Source: Adiantum capillus-veneris
Taxonomy: Eukaryota > Streptophyta > Polypodiopsida > Polypodiales > Pteridaceae
Length of the DNA stretch: 64,000 nucleotides
NCBI GenBank assembly: GCA_014529385.2
Contig: CM043943.1
Span: 99,632,355 to 99,696,354, forward strand
Direction of reading: 5' to 3'
Part shown: positions 46,101 to 54,396 of the stretch, piece by piece
Position numbering within the stretch: position 1 is the first letter of the stretch
Layout: every line of letters begins with the position of its first letter
Translations under genes and position numbers: made by a program
Notes under the pieces: generated by a model
What the model was told of the DNA's origin: nothing
The model's input: the letters and a program-made list of their open reading frames with translations, nothing else
The model's database searches: none

Positions 46101-49100
46101 TATGTTGTACGAACAGTGTTGCAACATCCGGAGCAAAAACTGTTTTCTTGCAAGGAATAAAATGCGCCATTTTGAACAATGGATCAACTACCACAAGAAT
46201 TTGAGCATTGCCTTTAGGTGATCGAGGCAAAGTGGTAATAAAATCCATGTTGAAACCTTGAGGTAACTATCGAGAAGCTTTCATGATCTGACATGAGTGA
46301 CAAGCTTTTACAAACTTGATAACATCTGCTTGCATTTGCGGCCAAAAATATATTGCTGACAAAAGCCGATATATTTTGTTAACTCCAGGATGTGCAGCAA
46401 AAGGTACTTCATGATGTTCCTGTATCAAAATCTTCCTCAAAGATCCTTTGTGTGGAACACAAATACGATCCTTATAGTAGAGTAACTTATCCACAATTGT
46501 ATATGCTGCAAACATATTCATCTCTGAAGGAGTGGGACTTAGAGATTTGAGGGCTCGAAAAACATCTCCAAAGTCCTTATCTGTCAAATATTCATTCTTG
46601 AAACATGCAAGAATTTCCATGTGCACATCTGTTATGGCAAAATTTATTGCTTGAGGCATGCGGCTCAAAGCATCTCTCACCACATTTTGTACACCAGGCA
46701 TATACTAAATCACCATATGAAAATTTGCCAAAAATTCAACCCATCTTCCTTGACGAGAATTCATCACTGGTTGAGTAAAAATATACGTCAAAGACTGATA
46801 TCTGTTTTAACCACTGAATCTGTGTCAAGAAGGTAAAGTTTCCAAGTGCGATAAGCATGTACGATAGCCAAAAATTCCTTATCATATATTGGGTATCGCA
46901 TCTGAATTGCTGAAATTTTCGACTGTCAAAAGCAATGACACGATCATTTTGCATGAAAACGCCACCTGATGCTTGATCAGAAGCATCGATCATCACATCA
47001 AATGGTTGAGTACGATCTGCGATTGCTAAGACGGGAGTTGTCGTCAATGCATGCTTAAGATCATTGAAAAACTTATCTGCTTCAGGAGTCCAATGTAGCT
47101 TATCCTTCTTTGTCAATTCCGTCAGAGAAGAAGCACTATCTGAGAACTTATGAACTTTGGTGTGATAAAAATTAGCAAGACCCAAGAAAGATCGCACATC
47201 TGTAATAGTGAGAGGTAAAGGCCAGTCAACAATGACCTTAATCTTCTTTGGATCCACTGCAATCCCTGTAGCAGAAATCACATGTCCAAGGTCTTCCACG
47301 TGATCCTTGAAAAACTCGCTTTTCTTCTTGTTGATGTACAACACATCTGTACGTAATGTCTCAAAGACAATCTACAAGTGTTCTTTGTGATTTGCCATGG
47401 TTTTCCTAAAGATAAGGATGTCGTCGAGGTACACGATCACAAATTATCCAAATAAGGGCCAAAAATTTCATTCATCAAGGTCGTGAAGGTTGTTGGGGCA
47501 TTGGTTAAACCAAAAGGAATGACCAGAAATTCATAATGACCATACTTTGTCCAAAAAGCTGTTTTGTATTCATCGCCAATTCTAATGCGAATCTGGTGAT
47601 AACCTGACTTCAGATCGATCCTGGAATAGACCCTTGAACCCAATAGTTGATCAAAGAGTTCATCGATGCGAGGTAAAGAAAATTTGTTTTTTATCTTCAG
47701 CTTATTGAGAGCACGATAATCAATGCAAAGACGAATGGAGCCATCCTTCTTTTTCACCAATAAGATTGGAGCGCCAAAAGGACTTTTGCTGGGACGGATA
47801 TGACCTTTATCCAATAAATCTTCCAATTGTCGCTAAATTTCTTGAGATTCTGAATATGAAACGCGATAAGGAGCTCGAACTGGAGGAGGTTGTCCGGGAA
47901 TCAAATCGATGGTATGATCCACAGGACGACGAGGAGGTAAAGTAGCTCATCTGGAAATAAGTCAATGAATGGTTTAAAGAAGGGCTATTGCAAGTAAGCA
48001 GTGGGGGTGATGTTGAGGATTTTGATGTTTCTTCCGTTTCTGCTTCTTTTTCTCGCAACATAACCAAGGCTATTGCACAATCACGCTTGCGAACCAAACG
48101 CTTAACTTGTAAAGCTGAGACCAAGGTGATAGGCTTTGCATTAAAAAGACCACGGAGTTCCACTTCTCGATGATCATGATAAAGCCGAATGGAATGATCT
48201 CTGAAATTGATGACAGGATCATACCGGTATAGCCAAGATTGACCAAGAATCATGTCGTGGTGTGATAAGGGCATTACTGCAAAGCTTAACTGATCCTGGT
48301 AATCCTAAATTTGAAATTGTAATTGTTGAAGTTTCCTGTTGCAGTTCAAAAATGAACCATCTGCAAGTTCCACTTGAAAAGCTTTCAAACTCTGTTGGCT
48401 TGGTAGGTGAAGCTTGCTAACTAAAGAAGTGCTGGCAAAATTTGTGGAACATCCACTATCCACGAGCACATTGATTGGATGTTGACCAATGAAACCAAGA
48501 AGACTGAGCACCTGGTTGGAAAGATCAATAGGAACTGAGGTGCGATTATGGGCATTTAGCATTAAGGCTCTACCCGCTTTGGATACTCGAATCGCACGAA
48601 CTGCCTGTTTGCTTTTGTCGTTTATAGGAGGTGGACAGTGTTCTAAATCTGTACATGACTCCATATTTGAATTTTGCCGTATATTTTAAGGGTTTGGATG
48701 CTTCGGGCATTCATACCACCTCTATGGACCACCACAAATTGTGCACAATCTTGTGCGGTTGGACTGAGAGGTGGAGGTAGCCGATCAAGAGGCTTGTTGC
48801 TCTGCTGAACCGTTACGACAACCGTTACGTCAGCGGTCGGACCGAAACTGTCCTCGATTCCAATTGTTGTTGCTAGAAGAGGAACTGTTATATGAAGTTG
48901 TTGCTTGTCCAGAGAACCAAGGCCGAAAAGACTGTTGTCTAGAAAATTGTTGTCCAGAAGACTGAGGCTGCTGTAGTGAGCGCTGATTAGGATTAAAGTT
49001 GCTTGGGCGACCACGTTGAGAAAAGCGGCCACTGGTTGAAGATTGATTGCCCATAAATGAGGTCCGTGTTGGACTGCGATTGTCTCCAAGCCATTCGACA

Positions 49101-52100
49101 TAAGCAATGGCAGCATCCAGTGTAGTTGGGTTAAACTTTTGCACATCATCCTTCAGGTTGGGTTCTAGTCCATCGATAAAACTGTGTAGTTTATCCGATG
49201 AACTGAGGGTCTATATCTCCAGAGTTAGCCCTTGGAACTCTGTGATATACGCGGCCAAGGAACCTGTTTGGTTCAGGCGGCGGAGAGCAAACCGGGCATG
49301 AAAGTCCGCATTCGCAGGTTCAAATGCTTTGCGAATGGAGAGTCGGAATTTGTCCCATGAAGGGGTGTGTTTACCGTCAGCAACTCTACGTTGCCACCAC
49401 AGGAACGTTGTATCTTTTAATAATGAACTGGCCAATGCAACTTTCTTACTTTCCACCAAGTCCGTATTGGACAGGTAGACCTCCATCTTAAATATCCATT
49501 GGCCTAGCACGCGCTCGTCGCGGCGACCATTGTATGGTTCTGGCAACTTAACATCGAGCTTCTTGTGCGGAATTAAAAATTTTATAAAGAAGCTGTAATT
49601 CATTATTGTCTACCTCTGCTGTAGAATCTGGTTCGTCTTCGTGTGCGTCCACTGAAGCTTCTGAAGAAGAAGGTGAAGTAGCAGAAGGGTTTGCTCGAGA
49701 AGAAGTATGTGTCTACTGCATCTGCTCCAAACGAGTGTTGAGGGAAGCAAGACTTGTTGTAAAAGTCTGTTGTAAAGCTTCCATTTGTTCCTTGAGGAGA
49801 GCAAGTATCGGTGTCTGCTAGCCATCTTCTTCTACTTGGGACGTCGACATAATTCTGCCTCAGAGAGAGTACCGAGGAGAAGCTGGAGAAGTATGGGGCA
49901 TGTAGACAGGAGAAGCCGCTACTAAAGATTCGTCGAACTCTGCAATGAAATCTGGATCCAAGTCCGAATCCTCGAGATCCTCGATCTCGTCCAATGGAGG
50001 TGTTTCTTCTGAAGCGGGCGTCAAAGGTGTATAATCTAGAATAAGAATCTCGCTGTGAACACCCACCAACGGCTAAAGTGAAATAATATTGTTGATCACG
50101 TCCACTCTGCACTCTGTCAGTGAGTAGACGAGATGAGGGTTCCGACCAAGGAAGTACTCGTAGTGCTGAAGATGTTGCGGCTCGCACATCAGAACAATAT
50201 GCCACACCACCCAAGTCTGGAACTGTGTCGAGTGGCGGTGGATGACGTATAATAGGTACTGTTGCGGAGCCGATACAACCTGGGGTACTGGAACTGGTAT
50301 CTCTGCTGAAACGGGAGTGTTTTCGGAAACTGGAGCGTTCACAGGAACAGGGTCGGGCTCCGGCTTATCTGGAATGACAATAATGTCCGATTCCGGAGTA
50401 TCGGAAATAGTCGTAGATTGTTTCGAAGTGGTGAATTCCAATTACAGGTTTATCTGTGAAATTACTTTATGTCATAAAGTACAATAAAGTTAAACAACAT
50501 ATAGATCGGGTGAAAGCCAAAGTTTAGCGCCCTTTAGTAAGGCTACAGGCCGGTTTCATCAGCAAGCTCATGAGATGCCTTTTGAGCACGGGCCTACATG
50601 GTGTCAACCAATTGTTTTTTGATATCCACAACACAAGTAACACAATTGTGCTGTTAAAATTTACTGTGTCCACATAGAAGTATTGCCACACCTCTTTATT
50701 TTACCCACACCTTGTAAAACCTCCATTTACGTTTTTGCTTTTGGTAAAGCCCCAGCTTGAACACTAGAGGAGGTTATAATGTCATCTTTGATGCCTAGAA
50801 GATTGCTTAGATCTATTTCTAAGTACAAATTGAATAGTTTTCATATGAAAGGCAAGGCACCCAACATTAACTTGCCAAGTTCCATTCCAATTCCAGGTAG
50901 CATGGTTGGTCTAGAGTATGCCATCATCTGTATAGGAGTACCATTTTTCTTTAAATTTGGCTAACAACATTCTGAATACGTAAGCGATATGCTGTGTCCG
51001 CTCATGAAAATGCTCGTACTTTGGACATGCAATACACACAAACCTCAGCACCTATGAAAAGGTGGAGGTCATGTAGGGTTCCGAGAATGTACATTCATCC
51101 TCCTCAAACAGGGTCTGTCTATGAGGTCTAGCACATGATACCTTGTAGAGTGTGTCTAATCCCACTCTAAGATCTACCTTGTAGCACAAGATGTCCAGTT
51201 TAGTCATAATGGTTCATTCAAAAGCCTGTCAGACTCTCCTCTCCGTAGCTTGTCATTATTATACTACTGTCTATGCTGTATGGAAAAAAGAATCCACTTT
51301 GAAAAAATCAATACCTGTGGTAGCACCAATTTTCCATAAACTGAGATGGAAGTTCTACAGCATCCCACTCCACCCCCCTGATTCCAGCAACTAAACCTTC
51401 ATCTTGCCTAGTGAGCATATGTTGCAAAGCATGCCCGAACTCGTGGAAAACCGTCTCTACCTGATACATTAAAGAACAAAGCCTTTTAAGAGGCCCCAAC
51501 ACAACAATTCACAAGGCACCTACCAAAACAAAGCATTTCCCCACATTGTACCTCACGAAATGTCATCAGGCTTGGCTTGGTTCCCACAGGAGGAGTTTGG
51601 TTACAAACCATGTGGGCAACAGCTAACCTTGCACGCTTGCCCTTGGGTGCCAGTAGCCTGCTACGACCAACAACCTCATCCATCCAAGCACCGCCTCTCT
51701 TCTCTGCAGGCCTTGAATAAGGATCGAAATAGAAGTAGGAAATCGTCTCACCATTTAAATCATTGACCTTGAAAAACCGAACATCTGGATGCCAAACCTG
51801 CAATCAAACCCAGAACGTGGCAATTAAAAACTTGATGAAGTTTACAAAACAAAGAAATCTATAACGAAGCCTTACTGGAGCAAGGCCGTCGGCTGCTTCA
51901 ATGTTCACCCCAAATATGGTTTTAGCAAGCCCAAAGAGGCCATCAATAACCCTTGGTAAAGAGAAAAATGGCCTCAGTTCTTCCTGACATTAGCACAGTA
52001 AAGTGACCAATAAATGAGCAGCTTAATGTAATCATAGCACAAAAATGCAACGTATGATCATACTTGCCCTGAAAATTATAATATATCCTCAAAACAGAGA

Positions 52101-52401
52101 CATGCATATTGTCCATTCGCACAGGCAACACATGCTGTATGAGTAAATGGAGTCCTACGTTAATCCATGTGCCTAAACATACAAATGGAATAGGTAACAT
52201 CGACTGGTAAAAGGACATAAGTGACTTTATCTATGCTTCCCTTGTGATTTTGAACCTTATAATCCTTTCAGTAGCACACCTCATTGATGGTATATTTTGC
52301 TTCTCGAAGACGCTCACTCCAAAAGTTGACATCCCACTGACGCATGTTTTCTCCCTCCTCTGCACCTTGCTCTTTTGCAAACACCTTCAGGTCTTCCAGA
52401 T
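31126..52401 (-). CDS. M3-family zinc oligopeptidase (thimet oligopeptidase / oligopeptidase A type), partial
   Basis: Nine exons on the minus strand, in order 52401-52280, 51983-51876, 51797-51552, 51460-51315, 32008-31891, 31719-31560, 31460-31429, 31356-31291 and 31197-31126, total 1,070 nt (about 356 codons). Every join keeps the frame at GT-AG borders and no stop occurs. The fourth exon has the zinc motif HEFGH and, 26 residues on, the third ligand Glu in AVELPSQ. The Tyr-rich substrate-binding segment (AGYYSYKW) spans exons seven and eight. Family members cleave short peptides, including degraded targeting peptides, in plastids, mitochondria or cytosol. The N-terminal half lies to the right of the window, and the last roughly 25 residues were not found. 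The fourth intron (51314-32009) is 19.3 kb of mostly nested transposons. Compartment and paralogue cannot be decided. Confidence 0.93.
31291..31356 (-). CDS. Peptidase exon
   Basis: 66 bp, 22 codons, phase 0. It reads [17 protein letters not shown] and ends at GTAATT. Confidence 0.92.
31429..31460 (-). CDS. 32-bp peptidase micro-exon
   Basis: It encodes [11 protein letters not shown], the Tyr-rich active-site loop, between a TTTAAACAG acceptor and a GTAGGT donor. Confidence 0.9.
31560..31719 (-). CDS. Peptidase exon
   Basis: 160 bp. It reads [14 protein letters not shown] and [19 protein letters not shown], both conserved in plant M3 oligopeptidases. It ends one base into a Gly codon. Confidence 0.94.
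31891..32008 (-). CDS. Peptidase exon after the 19.3-kb intron
   Basis: 118 bp. Its first base completes the split Arg codon. It then reads [16 protein letters not shown] and so on to LRQ. The acceptor AG is at 32009-32010 and the donor is GTAAAG. Confidence 0.94.
32009..32274 (-). other. Original peptidase intron sequence, 3' part
   Basis: About 270 bp of AT-rich intron lies between the exon at 32008 and the B1 insertion point. Together with 50564-51314 it gives a pre-insertion intron of about 1.02 kb. Confidence 0.7.
32275..32279. other. Left target-site duplication of B1 (TCAGC)
   Basis: TCAGC immediately precedes the B1 5' LTR and is repeated at 50559-50563. Confidence 0.75.
32712..33891 (-). 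repeat. 3' LTR of element A
   Basis: 1,180 bp. It contains at least seven spaced copies of an AAACGCTAGG-type motif between 33050 and 33490, which is an internal subrepeat structure shared with the other LTR. Confidence 0.85.
34083..34335 (-). pseudogene. 3' part of element A gag-like ORF
   Basis: This is the continuation of the ORF at 41687-40669 after the LINE1 insertion. Removing LINE1 and one target duplication joins the two parts in frame (PQLID then [10 protein letters not shown]). It reads to a stop at about 34083. Weak coding-like sequence continues to about 33900. No known domain. Confidence 0.6.
34336..34352. other. Left 17-bp target-site duplication of LINE1
   Basis: AAATCAATCAACTGTGG is identical to 40652-40668 at the 3' end. 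The implied first-strand nick (ATTT/AG) resembles L1 endonuclease preference. Confidence 0.9.
34741..35895 (+). pseudogene. LINE1 ORF1 (DUF4283-like RNA-binding, zinc knuckle)
   Basis: The ATG at 34741 opens an acidic, Pro-rich start that meets TAG at codon 32 (34834). The frame is then open to 35614. From about 34870 a DUF4283-like domain reads [19 protein letters not shown] and then [10 protein letters not shown]. The zinc knuckle [14 protein letters not shown] follows at about 35400-35440, with the expected C-x2-C-x4-H-x4-C spacing. A Pro/Gln-rich tail continues past a second stop to 35895. ORF1 protein coats the LINE RNA. LINE2 keeps the same domain open, so the TAG here is a later mutation. 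Confidence 0.85.
36515..40573 (+). pseudogene. LINE1 ORF2 (endonuclease, reverse transcriptase)
   Basis: It starts with [12 protein letters not shown], the first strand of an APE-type endonuclease. A TAG lies at codon 15 and a short deletion near 36650 shifts frame. The 36661-37782 block carries [10 protein letters not shown]. The catalytic SDH motif reads SYH (about 37224), so cleavage activity is likely lost. Reverse transcriptase lies at 37837-39279: [25 protein letters not shown] and FADDSALYL, with both catalytic aspartates present. After a deletion near 39270, later frames include a C-x2-C-x8-H-x4-C zinc motif at about 39930-39975 and end near 40573. A TAG at 37780 separates endonuclease from polymerase. 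Confidence 0.9.
40645..40654 (+). other. Poly-A tail of LINE1
   Basis: A run of A joins the TCGG end of LINE1 to the right target duplication; the first A of the duplication is shared. Confidence 0.85.
40669..41687 (-). pseudogene. Element A gag-like ORF, 5' part
   Basis: The ATG at 41687 starts MVITRSGMD, an opening common in plant gypsy gag proteins. An acidic Pro/Ser-rich stretch and MEELEQMF follow. A one-base slip in an A-run (about 41515-41523) breaks the frame. The next frame is open from 41475 to the LINE1 junction. It encodes a highly charged Arg/Glu/Ala coiled-coil stretch, then about nine imperfect repeats of an Asp/His-rich unit like HDDLNDND (about 41285-41130), then a folded-looking region without known motifs. 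There is no zinc knuckle, protease or polymerase. It probably served as a structural gag-type protein. The function is inferred from position. Confidence 0.55.
41690..42143 (-). other. Untranslated leader of element A
   Basis: It lies between the primer site and the gag-like ATG. It holds repeats of TTCTTGAGGTTCTTG and no frame of note on the coding strand. Confidence 0.5.
42144..42155 (-). other. Primer binding site of element A (tRNA-Met initiator type)
   Basis: The minus strand reads TGGTATCAGAGC one base from the LTR end. It is the standard plant iMet primer site and fixes the element's orientation. Confidence 0.9.
42157..43337 (-). repeat. 5' LTR of element A
   Basis: It pairs with 32712-33891. 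It has small indels against that copy (for example around 42590-42660) and seems to lack the outermost 26 bp or so. Confidence 0.85.
43338..44297 (+). repeat. B1 5' LTR, second segment
   Basis: It aligns throughout with 61118-62039 of the B2 LTR (shared strings such as AACCGGATTAGCTAATTGCTAATCCCCCA). It ends GGTTTCA, and the primer-site-like TGGTTTCATGGG follows at once. Confidence 0.85.
44310..45153 (-). repeat. Probable 3' LTR of gypsy element C
   Basis: On the minus strand it starts TGTCACGTTTGTGAC at 45153, immediately after a purine tract (AAAGAGGGAGGGAA, 45154-45167) that follows the pol stop. A TATATAAGG string near 44865 fits an LTR promoter. The left boundary is not fixed, because no partner LTR was found. 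Confidence 0.55.
45184..45879 (-). CDS. C integrase C-terminal region with chromodomain
   Basis: This 231-codon open frame begins in the conserved integrase tail ([20 protein letters not shown]). It passes through a GDLVLLY / [10 protein letters not shown] / HISWLKEY module and ends in a chromodomain-like segment ([17 protein letters not shown]). Chromodomains guide chromovirus integration to marked chromatin. The frame is intact to its stop, although the upstream part is separated by a stop near 45906. Confidence 0.85.
   Translation of the reverse strand: MPLVEFAYNNSLHSVTRMTPFQAAYGYTPLVPTNFVLQHEVALADQLVQEMQDVLQIREKLVHVQQSYQKQANKHRRYAEFKEGDLVLLYVARHRYKTVKSVFPKLRPRFYGPFKIIKKNSVVSYKLELPPSWGKIYPTFHISWLKEYIQGDSPVADLSSYVPEIEDEHVILVPEKILNVRQKETRQKIITEFLVKWMNLDELDSTWQTDEEMQQYAHLLQEFFDKRQTFI
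45907..46248 (-). pseudogene. C integrase catalytic core
   Basis: Residues include the first Asp in LVVVDPLFK, the second in ISDRDPNF and the Glu in [11 protein letters not shown], so the DDE triad is present. The core is cut from its zinc finger (46701-46267) and tail by single stops. Confidence 0.85.
49862..50441 (-). other. Antisense coding-like leader upstream of C gag
   Basis: Acidic Pro/Ser-rich frames occur at 50441-50073 and 50069-49860 ([15 protein letters not shown]). They may be the N-terminal part of the C polyprotein or an extra ORF. They run into the 150-bp B1 LTR remnant at 50409-50558. No C 5' LTR or primer site was found here. Confidence 0.35.
50409..50558 (+). repeat. B1 3' LTR remnant (last 150 bp)
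   Basis: It is a diverged copy of 44147-44297 (for example GTCATAAAGTACA, AAAGCCAAAGTTTA, CGCCCTTTAGTAA). It ends GGTTTCA and is followed by the target duplication TCAGC. Confidence 0.85.
50564..51314 (-). other. Original peptidase intron sequence, 5' part
   Basis: This 751-bp AT-rich intron follows the donor GTATTG at 51314-51309. No coding feature is seen. Confidence 0.7.
51315..51460 (-). CDS. Peptidase exon with zinc-binding HEFGH motif
   Basis: 146 bp. It carries [11 protein letters not shown] (two His ligands and the catalytic Glu) and [11 protein letters not shown] with the third ligand Glu. It ends after CAC AG, leaving a split Arg codon completed by the first A of the exon at 32008, 19.3 kb away. 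Confidence 0.96.
51552..51797 (-). CDS. Peptidase exon
   Basis: 246 bp, 82 codons, phase 0. It includes [20 protein letters not shown] and the NQTPP segment, both conserved in M3A peptidases, and ends at FRE directly before the HEFGH exon. Confidence 0.95.
51876..51983 (-). CDS. Peptidase exon
   Basis: 108 bp, 36 codons, phase 0 on both sides. It encodes [20 protein letters not shown] and onwards to the ADGLAP end, matching the linker helix of plant oligopeptidase A-type enzymes. Confidence 0.92.
52280..52401 (-). CDS. Peptidase exon (first visible)
   Basis: 122 bp. The acceptor is TTTCAG and the donor is GTGTGC. It encodes a helical segment with [12 protein letters not shown], a strongly conserved stretch before the catalytic domain. 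It begins in phase 1, so at least one further exon lies upstream. None is visible between here and LINE2 at about 54 kb. Confidence 0.9.
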
Positions 52402-52892
52402 CTGAAAGCCATAAGTTTAATGTTCACCAACCATATAAAGCAAGATAGTTCTGGTGCATATACATCCCCACTGATAAGAGCCATGTAAAGTTAGCAAAAC
52501 TACGACACAAAGACCTCCCAAAAGGAAAAAAGAAACTAAGTGTTATCTGATTCTTAACAATTTCAATGGGAGATATGCCAAACAAGAATTTATGAAAGAA
52601 ATGAAAAGCGAAACAGTTGGATCCACTACAAACATTACTTTCTTCAACTATTTGGCCAAAATTTTATAGGTGACCTCCTCTTGCCCCTTTACCTCACCCC
52701 CTTACTATCCACTATAAACCTAACTCCTCAATTTCCTCCTTAAGATCGTCTCTTTGCCGAGGGCATTCTAAGAAAAGAGGGTTCTTTTAAAGAGGTGGCA
52801 GTGCCACATAAAGGTTTCCCGCCAGTCGCTCCTGATCTCCAGCTTCGCATCGGATAAATGCTACACCCGCAAAATAAAGCAAGTATTCAGAT
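52402..52892 (-). other. Peptidase intron, no gene seen
   Basis: AT-rich sequence upstream of exon 52280-52401. No further peptidase exon was recognised. Confidence 0.5.
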
Positions 52893-53375
52893 TCTGCAAT
52901 GCTGTTTACCTGCTCCACCCATTGAAGAGGCACCTTGTGAGTGTGGTGCTCCACATTAGAGGTTAATCCAACATCCCAGAAAAGTGAGCAAAGAGAATAT
53001 GTGTATGAGGTCGATGTCCAAAGATGGGACGGCCCACAAAAAAACAACCCCTATCAGGCCAACGGAACATGCCCTTTGGGAGGTCAAACCTCTCATCAAT
53101 TGAATGCAAAGATCTCAAGAAGAAAAGCTCTAGAGTCTGCAATGCTGTTTACCTGCTCTACCCATTGCAGAGGCACCTTGTGAGTGTGGTGCTCCACATT
53201 AGAGGTTAATCCAACATCCCAGAAAAGTGAGCAAAGAGAAAATGTGTATGGGGTCGATGTCCAAAGATGGACAGCCCACAAAACAGCAACCCCTATCAGG
53301 CCAACGGAACGTGCCTTTTGGGAGGTCAAACCTCTCATCACTTGAATGCAAAGATCTCAAAAAGAAAAGCTTTAG
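52893..53375. repeat. 243-bp tandem duplication
   Basis: TCTGCAATGCTGTTTACCTGCTC at 52893 recurs at 53136 with a 243-bp period. The two copies differ at a few positions and small indels. Minus-strand frames through each copy read alike (WDVGLTSNVEHHTHKVPLQW) but match no family I know. Confidence 0.9.
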
Positions 53376-53994
53376 GAGTGGTGCTAAGGAGTCAGGAGGT
53401 CTTACTGCTCTTCTCATATTTTGCAGTTTTTTTGGATTTGATTGAATTGCTAGTAATAAGTTAGCATTTACGCCTAGAATTCAAGCACCTGAATGCCAAA
53501 CTCCTCCAAGCTGCTCAGCTGGGGTTTTGAAACCACACCCCCAAAACCAGCTGAGCTACCACTCGGTGATTACCCAAATATAGTTGCATTGCGAGGAAAT
53601 ATACATGTCAAGAGCAACAGGAAGCCTTCACAAGCAAAAATGAAAAGAACCATGCAGAGATCCCTAGAAAACCTTCAGCATGATTGCTGCTCATGATCGT
53701 AGAGCAACAACTAAACAAGACTTTTGACAAAAAAACAGGGTGAGGGTGAAGTCTCCCAAAAAAGAACATTACAAAATAACATTTTCCTTTGTTTGGGAAA
53801 ACATACAAATCATTCATCTTGGAAATCATAAGCTTCACCCAAAAAATCAATGAATGATGAACTGTCACTACTGGATCCCCTAGTAGATAATAGAAACCTA
53901 CACCTCAATTTCAACCTTGAAAACATAAATGCTAATACCTTCCCTTTACATTAGTCAAAAAACATAGTTTTCCAAATTAACTTGACACCTCCTT
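53376..53994 (-). other. Peptidase intron or flank, no gene seen
   Basis: Mixed AT-rich DNA with only short frames, ending at the 5' side of LINE2. Confidence 0.4.
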
Positions 53995-54024
53995 TTGAAA
54001 AAACGGCTCGCTGCTGCCGCCGCG

Positions 54025-54057
<33 letters not shown>
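54025..54057. repeat. Homopolymer of 33 C in the LINE2 leader
   Basis: It corresponds to a shorter, interrupted C tract in LINE1 (34383-34405). Confidence 0.9.
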
Positions 54058-54059
<2 letters not shown>

Positions 54060-54396
54060 TCGCCATCGCTGCCCTCCCCCCCCTGCCCTCGCGCGCCCTG
54101 TGCCTGCAGCTGCTGCTCGCAGCCCCTCAGCGTGCCCCCCCTCCCCACCCGCTGTGCCACCCAGCCCGCCCGCTGCCTCTGCCGCTCAGCCCGCTACCCC
54201 TCTGCCGCTGCCATATCCGCATTGCCCCCCCCCCACCCCCCCGCGCGGCCTCCTTTGTTTTTTTTTTTTTTTTCGCCTTCCTTCCCGAAGATTTCCTTCA
54301 GCTGGCATTGGCAGTACTCCTCCTGGGACAGTGCTCGTCAAGGTCGTTGACAGCGTTATCTCTCTTTCCTCCTTTCCGACACAGCAGTAGACACAG

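Larger units (their letters stand above)
45184..49851 (-). pseudogene. C: Ty3/gypsy chromovirus gag-pol, broken
   Basis: Minus-strand domains are in order. Gag runs from ATG 49851 with a Gly/Asn/Ser-rich tail, then a knuckle-like CTICGGPWRYECP near 48740. Aspartic protease shows VDSGCSTNF near 48450. Reverse transcriptase is at 47826-47400, with the polymerase box YLDDILI intact near 47425. RNase H lies at 47100-46900 ([11 protein letters not shown]). The integrase HHCC finger is at 46440-46290, and the DDE core at 46248-45907 has VVVD, SDRDP and [10 protein letters not shown]-terminal tail ends in a chromodomain-like [15 protein letters not shown] near 45300. The order PR-RT-RH-IN plus chromodomain marks a chromovirus. 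At least six stops or frameshifts (for example near 49210, 48830, 48305, 47436, 46735, 46265 and 45906) inactivate it. Confidence 0.9.
32280..50558 (+). mobile_element. B1: Ty3/gypsy-like LTR element, host of the nested stack
   Basis: The 5' LTR lies at 32280-32711 plus 43338-44297 (1,392 bp after removing element A). It matches the LTR at 60620-62039. A primer-site-like TGGTTTCATGGGGGAG follows directly at 44298. A 150-bp 3' LTR remnant at 50409-50558 ends GGTTTCA. The target duplication TCAGC is present at 32275-32279 and 50559-50563, which fixes both outer ends. The interior of B1 is not seen; antisense gypsy C occupies that space. B1 inserted into the peptidase intron. Confidence 0.8.

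Noticed and set aside
49603-50214. Minus-strand frame of 203 codons over gypsy C gag
   Set aside because: It is an alternative frame rich in Arg/Ser/Phe. The gag frame fits better and joins to the zinc knuckle.
51486-51551. C-terminal extension of the peptidase frame past FREV
   Set aside because: It is intron read-through. The GT donor at 51551 and the acceptor before 51460 restore the conserved sequence.
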